NCBI GenBank assembly: GCA_016706545.1
Contig: JADJJK010000077.1
Coordinates: 124,001-188,000 of the forward strand
Length of the DNA stretch: 64,000 bases
DNA from: Myxococcales bacterium
GTDB lineage: Bacteria; Myxococcota_A; Polyangia; Haliangiales; Haliangiaceae
Direction: 5' to 3'
Shown in pieces: positions 7,768 to 15,340 of this stretch (positions within the stretch are counted from its first letter, which is position 1; each line of letters starts with the position of its first letter). The notes beneath the pieces are model-generated. The model was not told the DNA's origin and searched no databases. It saw only the letters and a program-made list of their open reading frames with translations. A program made the translations under genes and the position numbers.

Positions 7768-10700
7768 TCACGGCGTGTGCGTGGCAGATGACCCCTCCCA
7801 CAGCACACAACGGGCGCCCAGGTAGTAGTTGACCTGGCGCGGTGAGCGCTCGTTCTCCAGGACCATGTAGTTCACGAGGTCCTCAGAGGTCGTGGTGGCC
7901 CAGTTGCCGCCGCGAGTGATGCGCATGGGCAACTGCCCTGGTCGCGCAGGCTGGTCGAGCGCAGCCCGTACCGGGCTGCGGGTCCACTCATGCACGTTGC
8001 CAGCCAAGCCGAGGACCCCGTAGGGGCTTCGGTCGTCCGGGTTGGCATCGACCGCGCGCGGGCCATCGATCAGGGCTCCTGTGTGCTCATCTTGCGGCGC
8101 GGTATCTCGCAGGTGTGCGGGAGTCCTCGCGCCGCCATCGAGCGGGGGCCATGGGAGGTTTCTGCGCGGTGCCGGGTTGGTGGTTCCGTCAGGCAGCCGC
8201 AAGCCGCCGCGCAGCGCCTTCTGCCACTCGTCATTGCTGGGCAGCCGTTTGCCCAGGTACGCGCAGTACGCCGCGGCGTCGAAGGCGCTGAGGTCCGTGC
8301 GCGGGCTGCGGGGTGCTGCCGTGCTGGGGAGGTTGTCCGGATACGCCACCACGATCAGGCCGGTGAGCGCGGCGTGCTCGGCAAACACCGCATACGCCGC
8401 ATTGGTGATCTCGGTGCGGTCGATCGAGTACGTGTCCAGCCAGCGCGCCGGGTCTTCCGGAGGCAGCTCGTGAGCTGCAAAGCTCGAGGGTGGCTCGCCG
8501 GGGCCGCCGGCGACGAACGGGCCGGCCGGGATCTCGATGGTGTCAAAGCGGCTGGCCTGGCAGGTGGGGACGTCGATGCGGAGGGTGGGCGGCTTTTGGC
8601 CGCGGGTGGCGTACCCAGGCAGTCGCTGCAGCCGCAAGATAGAGGGCGGGCAAGCTTCCCCGCTGCGGCCGCGACCCGAGATCAGCAGGAAGGCGTCGCC
8701 GCCGCGCGCCTCCACCGCGTGCTCGAGGCGCACGCCATCGCGCAGCTCGACCTGGCCATGGCGCAGGCGCTGCGCGGACACGGGCTGGCCGGGCTGGCCC
8801 GGATCGTCATCAGCAGGCTCGTGCAGGCGCCAGCTCAGCTGCGGCAGCGCAGCGGGAGACACCGGCACCTGCTCCAGGCCGCGTGGGCCCAGGCGCCAGT
8901 CAAACGGCGCCAGCACCAGCTCGAAGCGGCCCAGATCGCGATCGCGCTGCAGCGCCTCCTGGTCGCGCCGAGCTCGCGCCGATTGCCAGGTCCACAGCAG
9001 CAACGCCGCCAGCGCGAGGACCAGGCCACCGATGGTGGCGGTCAGGACCCGCCGGTACTGCGCGGCCATGCGCGAGCGCGCGAGCAGGCGGCGCGGCGTC
9101 CACACCGCCTGCGGCCGGCGCTGCCACTCCTGCTCCAGCTCGTCTTCCAGGCTGGCGAACTGCGCCACCAGGCGTAGCTGGCGGGCGCCGAGCAAGGACG
9201 GCATCTGGGGCGTGGACTCGCGCAGGTGAAAGCGCACCAGCTCCGCGGCGCGCCGGCGATCCAGGTCTTGCACGGTGAGCCAGGCCTCGATGCGCGGGAT
9301 CAGGCTGTCGTGCATCAGCTCCCAGAGCACGACGCCATCTGCGCGCAGGCGGCGCAAGACCAGCCGGTGCTGCTCCAGGTGCGCCAGCACCCGCGGCAAC
9401 GCGGCGGCGTGCTCGGCGGGCAGGCGGAGCGCCAGCTCCTCATCGCTGCGGGTCACCCGGGTCTGCGCGGTGCCCACCAGCGCCAGGAACAGCGCGCGCG
9501 CCACCTGGCGGTCCTGGCTCGACAGCTCGTGCAGGCTGCGCTCCAGCGACTCGCCGACGATGGCCGCGAAGCCGCCCAGCCGCTGGTAGTGCGCCACCGT
9601 CAGCTCGGTCTCCCCGGCGGCCAGGGAAGCGAACAGCGCCGCGCCCACTAGTTGCAGGTGCGGCGGATAGATGGCGGCCGTGTCGCGCCAGCCGGCATCC
9701 ATGCCGTGCTCTTGCCCGGCGCGCACCAGCTCATCGAGCACGTCGCGTAGCAGCTCGTCGGTCAGCGTGACGCCGTGGCGGCGCAGCGGTCCGGTGAGCG
9801 CGGCCTTGGCGCCCGCGCGATCGAGCGGGGCCAGGCGCTGCATGGGTACGCCGCGCGCCAGCGCCGGGGTCAGCGCCATCAGCTGGGCCAGGAAGTCCTC
9901 GCGCACCGCCAGCACCACCGCCAGCGGCGCACCTACCGGGCGGGATGCTTGCTCCAGCAGCGGCTCGAGGACCGCGCGCGCCACCGGCGGGCTGGCCAGC
10001 CAGGTCTCCACTTGATCGAGCACCAGCACCAGCGGGCCGCGGTCGCGCGCCTGCCAGGCGGAGAGCGCCGCCTCGAGGGTGGTGGCCTCGGGCGAGATGG
10101 CCCGCGCGGTCAGCTCCTGCGCCGCGGCCATGGCCGCAGCCACCGTGGCCTCTGGCGCTTCCGCGCGACACGCAAGGTAGGCGCAGGGCTGGCCGGCGGC
10201 GTCCAGGTACGGCAAGAGCCCGGCGCGCAAGAGGGAGGTCTTGCCAGTGCCAGAGGGGGCCGTGAACACCGTGGCGCGTTCGCGCTCCAGGCCGCGGGCC
10301 AGGCGCACGATGTCGTCCTCGCGGCCAAAGAGCAGCCCGCGATCGAGCTCGGTCAAGGGCGCGAGCTGGCGAAACGGCGGCGGTGGCAGCGGCGCCGGCT
10401 CCTCTGGCTCGCCGCCGCGCAGCGCGCGGATGAAGTCCGCCGCGGAGGGGCGGTCCGCCGGGGCAGGCGCCAGCGCGCGCGTCAGCGCGGTGCGCAGCGC
10501 CAGGTCCGCGATGCGGGCCAGCGGAGGCTCTTCTTCTGTGGCCTGGGCCTGGATGGCGCTGCGCTGCCAGCCGGTGAGCAAGTACAGCAGCACCAGCGCG
10601 GCGGAATAGACGTCCGAGCGCGGCTCCACCTGCCAGCTCTGGCGCTGCTCCGGCGCCATGAACGCGCGAGTGCCGCCAACCGCCTCGGCCGGGCCCTGTA

Positions 10701-11229
10701 GCTGGCGCAGGCGCGATAGCCCAAAGTCGATCAGCACCACCCGCGGCTCCTCGGGAGCGCCGGCCACCAGCACGTTGGATGGCTTGACGTCGGCGTGGAT
10801 GTGGCCCGCGGCGTGGACCGCGTCCAGCGCGTGCAGCAGCTGCACCGTCAGCTCCACCGCGCGCGCCGCGGGCAAGGGGCCGGCCTGCGCCAGCTCCTGG
10901 CAGGTGGGGCCGGTCACCAGCTCCATCACGAAGTACAGGCGCCCGTCTTCGGTGACGCCGGCGTCGAAGATGCGGACGACGTTGCGGTGATCGATGCGTC
11001 CGATGGCCCGGATCTCGTCCTGGAACAGGCGGGCCGGCTCGGTCACCGCGCGAAACCACGGGTGCAGCACCTTGATGGCCACCGGGCGCTCGATGGCGAG
11101 CTGGCGGCCACGGACCACGGTGCCAAAGGTGCCGGTGCCGAGCACCGCGCCAGGGTCCGCGTCGACGCGCAGTCCGGGCCGCAGTAGCTGCCCGAGCAGG
11201 TCCTCCTGGTGCGCAACGGCCGGCTCCAC
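7768..11229 (-). CDS. Ser/Thr protein kinase - nSTAND ATPase - FGE-sulfatase-like fusion
   Basis: The protein is 1153 aa from GTG 11229. The kinase domain spans residues 25-275: Gly loop GTGTFGTV (31-38), Lys53, catalytic loop HADVKPSN (145-152, HAD replacing HRD but Asp kept), DFG 168-170, and MAPE at 191-194. An nSTAND/AAA-like NTPase follows (FGREDDI 301, Walker A APSGTGKTS 324, Walker B VLVLDQVE 401) with a helical region to about 700. One membrane helix lies near 729-748. The C-terminal part (896-1150) is a formylglycine-generating-enzyme-like domain (IEIPAGPFVAGG, GLAGNVHEWTRS, ITRGGNW). This architecture is known from myxobacteria and from proposed NTP-dependent conflict systems. It is convergent with the peptidase pair, 6 bp apart, and divergent from the membrane protein/subtilase unit. 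Confidence 0.92.
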   Translation of the reverse strand: MEPAVAHQEDLLGQLLRPGLRVDADPGAVLGTGTFGTVVRGRQLAIERPVAIKVLHPWFRAVTEPARLFQDEIRAIGRIDHRNVVRIFDAGVTEDGRLYFVMELVTGPTCQELAQAGPLPAARAVELTVQLLHALDAVHAAGHIHADVKPSNVLVAGAPEEPRVVLIDFGLSRLRQLQGPAEAVGGTRAFMAPEQRQSWQVEPRSDVYSAALVLLYLLTGWQRSAIQAQATEEEPPLARIADLALRTALTRALAPAPADRPSAADFIRALRGGEPEEPAPLPPPPFRQLAPLTELDRGLLFGREDDIVRLARGLERERATVFTAPSGTGKTSLLRAGLLPYLDAAGQPCAYLACRAEAPEATVAAAMAAAQELTARAISPEATTLEAALSAWQARDRGPLVLVLDQVETWLASPPVARAVLEPLLEQASRPVGAPLAVVLAVREDFLAQLMALTPALARGVPMQRLAPLDRAGAKAALTGPLRRHGVTLTDELLRDVLDELVRAGQEHGMDAGWRDTAAIYPPHLQLVGAALFASLAAGETELTVAHYQRLGGFAAIVGESLERSLHELSSQDRQVARALFLALVGTAQTRVTRSDEELALRLPAEHAAALPRVLAHLEQHRLVLRRLRADGVVLWELMHDSLIPRIEAWLTVQDLDRRRAAELVRFHLRESTPQMPSLLGARQLRLVAQFASLEDELEQEWQRRPQAVWTPRRLLARSRMAAQYRRVLTATIGGLVLALAALLLWTWQSARARRDQEALQRDRDLGRFELVLAPFDWRLGPRGLEQVPVSPAALPQLSWRLHEPADDDPGQPGQPVSAQRLRHGQVELRDGVRLEHAVEARGGDAFLLISGRGRSGEACPPSILRLQRLPGYATRGQKPPTLRIDVPTCQASRFDTIEIPAGPFVAGGPGEPPSSFAAHELPPEDPARWLDTYSIDRTEITNAAYAVFAEHAALTGLIVVAYPDNLPSTAAPRSPRTDLSAFDAAAYCAYLGKRLPSNDEWQKALRGGLRLPDGTTNPAPRRNLPWPPLDGGARTPAHLRDTAPQDEHTGALIDGPRAVDANPDDRSPYGVLGLAGNVHEWTRSPVRAALDQPARPGQLPMRITRGGNWATTTSEDLVNYMVLENERSPRQVNYYLGARCVLWEGSSATHTP

Positions 11230-11271
11230 CCGAACCCGAGCCTATCGCGGTTCGGGGCGCAAAGGCGGAGA

Positions 11272-11321
11272 TGTCGGCTGCCGCCGACAGTCGCGTGACC
11301 GGATGTCGGCTGCTGCCGTCG
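11272..11321. promoter_or_regulatory. Tandem candidate activator sites TGTCG-N8-CGACA
   Basis: A perfect copy (11272-11289) is followed by an imperfect copy (11304-11321, right half CGTCG) exactly 32 bp later, about three helical turns, so both sit on one DNA face. They lie 74-123 bp upstream of the sigma-54 promoter at 11395, a usual enhancer distance. The perfect copy has the same half-sites and N8 spacing as the palindrome at 4286-4303. Confidence 0.5.
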
Positions 11322-11394
11322 CGCGGCGTACAGCGCCTCGGCGCCTCGGGTGGTGGGCCTGCAAGCTGCGCCAGGCATCGGTGAGGAGCGCCGC

Positions 11395-11410
11395 TGGCAC
11401 GGCGGCTGCT
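11395..11410 (+). promoter_or_regulatory. Sigma-54 (-24/-12) promoter of the membrane protein/subtilase unit
   Basis: TGGCACGGCGGCTGCT matches TGGCACGRNNNTTGCW except for one C in place of T in the -12 block. The GG-N10-GC spacing is exact. Transcription would start near 11421, just before the GAGAGGAGGAG ribosome-binding site and ATG 11435, giving a very short leader. Confidence 0.65.
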
Positions 11411-11434
11411 TGGGTGATGCGAGAGGAGGAGATC

Positions 11435-11875
11435 ATGGCGAGAGCAATTATTCGCAAGCGACCGGGCTCCGGTCCGGCAGGCGTCCCGACCACTGCAACG
11501 GCGCCTGACATCAAGGACAGCGCCATCGATGAGCTGCTGAAGTTCATCCCCACCGAGGTGGTCGGCGTGTTCACCGCGCTGGTGGCGCTGGTGCCCCAGC
11601 ACCCTCCGAGCCTGGCGCTGTGGGCGCCGCGGGTGCTGTTCATCCTGGGGCTGGTGCTCACGCCGGTGGTGCTGTGGCTCGACAGCCTCAAGGCCGGGGT
11701 CACCGCGCCCTGGCAGCAGTACGTGATCTGGCCGCTGTCGTTCGCGGTCTGGGCCATGAGCATCAGCTGGCCCTTCGAGCCCCTGTGGTCGGCCAAGGAC
11801 GGCGCCTTGGTGATCGGGCTGGGCATGGTGCTGGTGCCGTTTCTGGGCAGAGCGTTGTTGCCCAAGGCTGCGTGA
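11435..11875 (+). CDS. Small multi-pass membrane protein paired with a subtilase
   Basis: The protein is 146 aa with start ATG 11435 behind AGAGGAGGAGATC. A basic, disordered N-terminus (ARAIIRKRPGSGPAG) precedes the segment DELLKFIPTEVVGVFTALVALVP and about three more hydrophobic helices (APRVLFILGLVLTPVVLWL, YVIWPLSFAVWAMSISW, ALVIGLGMVLVPFLGRALL). The phrase 'hKhIPTEVVxxFxAL' is typical of a group of small bacterial membrane proteins of unknown role that I associate from memory with regulatory islands. The subtilase begins 58 bp downstream on the same strand, and the unit is preceded by a sigma-54 promoter match. It may be a membrane anchor, substrate or inhibitor for the protease; that is inference. 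Confidence 0.7.
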   Translation: MARAIIRKRPGSGPAGVPTTATAPDIKDSAIDELLKFIPTEVVGVFTALVALVPQHPPSLALWAPRVLFILGLVLTPVVLWLDSLKAGVTAPWQQYVIWPLSFAVWAMSISWPFEPLWSAKDGALVIGLGMVLVPFLGRALLPKAA

Positions 11876-11933
11876 GCGGAGCCGGCGCGCTCCGTGTTGA
11901 CGAGGACTTCATCTACGTGATCGGGGGAGCATC

Positions 11934-13138
11934 ATGAGCATGGACTGTATCGTTTTGCGTGTGAAGCGAGGTCGTTCGAACCGGGAGCCGTTCTCGCTGC
12001 CGTCGGCGGGACCGATGGCGCGTACCGACACCATGGATGCGAGGGCGCGCGAGCCGGACGAGGTGGTGGTGGAGCGGGAGACCTTGGCCCGGGCCAAGCC
12101 CAGAAGCTGGCGCAGGAGCCTGGGGTGCAGGGCATCGCGCCGGTGATGCCGATGCGGCTGATCGCGCCGGTGTCGAGTGCTGACCCGCAAGCCGCGGCGG
12201 CGGCCTCGGTGTGGGGGCTGGCTGCGGTGGGCGCCACCGGTTCCAGCAAGGATGGGCGTGGCGTGGTGGTGGCCGTGCTGGACACCGGGATCGAGCACGG
12301 TCACCCCGCGTTCTCCGGTGTCACGCTGGTCGAGCGGGACTTCACCGGCACAGGCAACGGGGATGGAGTCGGGCACGGCACGCACTGCGCCGGGACGATC
12401 TTCGGCCGCGACGTTGGCGGCACGCGGATCGGCGTGGCCCGCGGCGTCCTCAAGGCGTTGATCGGCAAGGTGCTCGATAACCAGGGCGCGGGCACCTCGC
12501 TCGGCATCGTGAGGGGGCTGCAGTGGGCGGTGGAGCAGGGGGCGAACATCATCTCGATGTCGCTGGGCTACGACTTCGTGGGCATGGAGGACCAGCTCCG
12601 TGAGGCGGGGTTGCCGCGCGAGGCGGCGGTTTCGCAGACGCTGCTGGCGTATCGCGCCAACCTGCGGCTCTTCGATCGACTGGTCGCGCTGCTGCAAGCG
12701 CAGTCGGCCATGGGGCTGGACTCTTCTACGGAGTCGCTGATCGTCGCGGCCGCGGGCAACGAGAGCGATCGTCCGGCGTTCGAGGTCGCGACCTCGTTGC
12801 CGGCCGCAGCCGACGGTGTCTTCGCTGTTGGCGCGGTGGCGGCGGCTGGCGCGCAGTTCGCGGTCGCGCGGTTCTCCAACACGCTGCCGCAGCTGGCAGC
12901 TCCTGGTGTGGGCATCCTCTCAGCGAAGCCCGGAGGTGGTCTCGTGCCCATGAGCGGAACCAGCATGGCCACGCCGCACGTAGCGGGGGTGGCGGCGCTG
13001 CACTGGCAGGCGCTGGGAGCAGCCGCCAGCGCTCGCACCGTGGGCGCGGCGCTCATAGCCAGCGCACGCCGCAACGTGTTCGCTGGCGGCTTTGATGCAG
13101 ACGACTACGGCCATGGGATGGTGACGGCGCCGGCCTGA
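11934..13138 (+). CDS. Subtilisin-like serine protease, apparent single-base frameshift
   Basis: ATG 11934 follows GGGGGAGC. The first frame encodes an N-terminal prodomain-like stretch (MSMDCIVLRVKRGRSNREPF...VVVERETLARA) and then fails. Near 12085-12103 coding potential moves to another frame (QKLAQEPGVQGIAPVMPMRLIAPV), consistent with one missing base. The remainder is a complete S8 core: Asp at 12281 (VLDTGIEHGHP), His at 12374 (GHGTHCAG), Asn in AAAGNES, Ser at 12962 (SGTSMATPHVAG), with an insertion between His and Asn blocks (YRANLRLFDRLVALLQAQ). There is no signal peptide. All catalytic residues are present, so either the indel is a sequencing error or the mature domain alone is made from ATG 12146 or 12152. 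It belongs to the second sigma-54 unit. Confidence 0.85.
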
Positions 13139-13229
13139 CCCGCGTCGAGAGCGCCACCAGTGCTGGCGGTCAGCGCGCGCCAGGAGCCTCGGAGCTTCGG
13201 CCAGGCTACTGGCTACCGCGGCTGTTGCG

Positions 13230-13808
13230 TCAAGTGCTCGAGGGCAGGACGGCGACCTTGCCGGTCAAGGTGGCGCGCAGGGTGTCCTTGACGGCGCCGC
13301 AGGTGCGCTCGAGGGTGATCTCGCCAGCGAAGTTCAGGGCGAAGCCGGCGGGGTCGCGGCCGTTGTCGCAGACGCCGGTGGCGGTGGCGGTGCCGGCGGG
13401 CACGGAGTCGCGGAGCTGGCGGTAGGTGCAGGAGGCGTCGGCGCCGATCACATCAATGACCTGGATCTCGGTGCCCAGGGCGCGAGGGCGGGTGAGCAGG
13501 TCGGGGCGCGGGACGCAGAAGGTCAGCGGCGCGGTGCCGCCGACGGCGGTGGCGGACAGGGTCATGCTGACGACGCCCGCGGGGGCGGCGGGATCGGGGC
13601 AGTCGTTGTTGGCGCGCGCGCGCAGGCCAAAATAGCGCAAGGTCACGCCAGCGCCGGTGGTGTCGGCGACGACGATGTCACCGGCGGGGGCGCCCTCGGG
13701 GCCGCAGCGCTCCTCCTCGGACGAGCACGCGGCGAGCGCGAGCGCGAACGCGGCGAGCGCGAGGCGCCGCGAGGACCGGGCACAGGGAGGAAGCAGGGCA
13801 GCGGGCAT
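13230..13808 (-). CDS. Lipoprotein of unknown function, last gene of DUF4266/DUF3570 operon
   Basis: The protein is 192 aa. A basic N-terminus and hydrophobic run end in the lipobox LAAC (LALAAFALALAACSS), so it should be lipidated. The mature part contains five to six cysteines in pairs (CGPEG...NNDCPDP...FCVPRP...SCTYRQ...VCDNG...RTCGAV) and looks all-beta; disulfides are likely. It begins 3 bp after the DUF3570 gene's stop, so it is co-transcribed and probably translationally coupled. I do not recognise the family. A role at the outer membrane with the DUF3570 barrel is inferred from position only. Confidence 0.65.
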   Translation of the reverse strand: MPAALLPPCARSSRRLALAAFALALAACSSEEERCGPEGAPAGDIVVADTTGAGVTLRYFGLRARANNDCPDPAAPAGVVSMTLSATAVGGTAPLTFCVPRPDLLTRPRALGTEIQVIDVIGADASCTYRQLRDSVPAGTATATGVCDNGRDPAGFALNFAGEITLERTCGAVKDTLRATLTGKVAVLPSST

Positions 13809-13811
13809 GGC

Positions 13812-14933
13812 TTAGTACTCGAAGGGCAAGGTCAGCGCGGCCTGGGCGGTGATCGCGTTGCCAAAGCGGTTGTTCTGGTCGACGTACTGCAGGATCAGCT
13901 CGCCGCGGGCCTCGCCCAGCGTTCCGGAGAAGCCCAGCACCGCGCCCAGGAGGGCGAGCTTGGCCTCCAGCGTGTGCGAGGTGAAGCTGACGAGCTTCTC
14001 ATCATCCGTCAGGTACTCGTCCGTCATCCGGTACTCGCGCTTCACGAAGTCGGCGCGGCGCTGCCAGTGGAAGCGGTAGCGCACCGTGGCCTCGAGGTCA
14101 TCGTCCTCTCCGAGGATCTTGACGAGTCGTAGCTCCGGCGTGTGGGCGAGGACGCCCCACGAGTCGGCGTAGAATCGATAGCCGGCGATCGCGGTGGCCG
14201 ACGCCTCGGGCAGATACCACTTGCCGGTGGCGGCGACCGCGTGACGGGTGCGGGTCTCGGGGTGGCGCTCGGCGATGAGGTCGGAGCCGACGATCACCGT
14301 GCGGTAGGGGTTCTGCTGGTAGCCGCGCAGGTACGAGAGGTCGTAGCCGGCGGACACCACCAGGTTGGGCGACAGGAGCTGGCTGACCGAGGTCGCGCCG
14401 AGGACCGTGCTCAGGGTGTCTTCGAGCTGGGCCGAGAACGGGCCTTGGGCGCCGGCGTTGGTGATGGTGTCGTGGCCAGCGCCGCCGCTCACCGCCACGA
14501 CGGTGTTCTTCTCGGCGAACGCGAGCTCGGCGCCGGCGCCGGCGAAGACGGAGGTGTAGTCCGGCTCGCTCGACAGGCGCAGGTTGCCGCGCAAAAGGCC
14601 CCACGACAGCTCGTGAGCGTAGCCGCCGCCGCCCTCGTACCGGCGCTCGGTGAACGCGGTGTCGGCGGCGCCGGAGGACGCGGAGGCCGAGGTGATGGCG
14701 TCCACCAGCAAGTGGCCGGTGGCGGTGCCGTGATCCCCGACCTGGAACGCCGCGTCCATCATCGGCTGGATGACGCGCGTGGAGCGCTCCTTGTAGTACG
14801 CGCCGCGCAAGGTGAGCGTGCCATCGGCGGCGGCTGGGGCGCTGACCCCCAGCGACCCAGCGGCGAGGGCCGTCGCCATCATCGCCGAGCTCAGCGCAGG
14901 GGCAAGGCGGCGGGGCAGGGCGCTCAGTTGCAT
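13812..14933 (-). CDS. DUF3570 outer-membrane beta-barrel-like protein
   Basis: The protein is 373 aa with start ATG 14933. A signal peptide (MQLSALPRRLAPALSSAMMATALAAGSLGVSAPAAA) precedes the body. The diagnostic start LTLRGAYYKERSTRVIQPMMDAAFQVGDHGTATGHLLVDAITSAS, with 'YYKE-STRVI-P' and 'HLLVDAITSAS', matches DUF3570 proteins, and the rest alternates as barrel strands to a C-terminal Phe-Glu-Tyr. The start overlaps the end of the DUF4266 gene by 10 bp. In other genomes the DUF4266-DUF3570 pair often accompanies ApbE/FMN or thioredoxin-type genes and is thought to belong to envelope redox or metal processes; no such partner is adjacent here. Confidence 0.82.
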   Translation of the reverse strand: MQLSALPRRLAPALSSAMMATALAAGSLGVSAPAAADGTLTLRGAYYKERSTRVIQPMMDAAFQVGDHGTATGHLLVDAITSASASSGAADTAFTERRYEGGGGYAHELSWGLLRGNLRLSSEPDYTSVFAGAGAELAFAEKNTVVAVSGGAGHDTITNAGAQGPFSAQLEDTLSTVLGATSVSQLLSPNLVVSAGYDLSYLRGYQQNPYRTVIVGSDLIAERHPETRTRHAVAATGKWYLPEASATAIAGYRFYADSWGVLAHTPELRLVKILGEDDDLEATVRYRFHWQRRADFVKREYRMTDEYLTDDEKLVSFTSHTLEAKLALLGAVLGFSGTLGEARGELILQYVDQNNRFGNAITAQAALTLPFEY

Positions 14934-15142
14934 CCGCAGCCTCCGCCGGGCTGCCCGGTGCCGCCATCCGCGCCCTCGCGCGAGCCGTTCTGGTGCTGGC
15001 CAAAGCGGGCCTCGCCGGGGTCGCGGTCCACCGTCATGGAGCGGCGGGCCAGGTTCTCGCGCTGGTGAGGCCTGACGACCAGGCACGCGCTCTGGCCAGC
15101 GGCCACGAGCACGAGGAGTGCTTGCAGGGATGGGCTACGCAC
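14924..15142 (-). CDS. DUF4266 small lipoprotein-like protein
   Basis: The protein is 72 aa, with start GTG 15142 chosen so that the hydrophobic leader follows a short basic segment (VRSPSLQALLVLVAAGQSAC). The body contains the DUF4266 pattern 'RENLARRSMTVDRDPGEARFGQHQNGSREGADGG' and the family's signature C-terminus GGGCGCN. The Cys after QSA could be lipidated, though the lipobox is not ideal. The terminal CxC is a candidate metal or thiol site. The gene overlaps DUF3570 by 10 bp, as these genes do elsewhere. Confidence 0.78.
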   Translation of the reverse strand: MRSPSLQALLVLVAAGQSACLVVRPHQRENLARRSMTVDRDPGEARFGQHQNGSREGADGGTGQPGGGCGCN

Positions 15143-15340
15143 GGCGAGCGCACCATAGCACCGCTGGGGGCTGGAGACGCCACGGCGAGGTGGCATGGGC
15201 AGGCAGCGGGACGCAGGTCACGGCGGGCGTGGGCCGGGACGTCTTGTGCCCGCCCCGGTGGTCGATCGCCGCGTTCGAGCATCGCGTCTTGCGGGCGTCT
15301 CTGGTACAAGCCCCAGGCAAGTCCTTCGTGGAGCTCGTCC

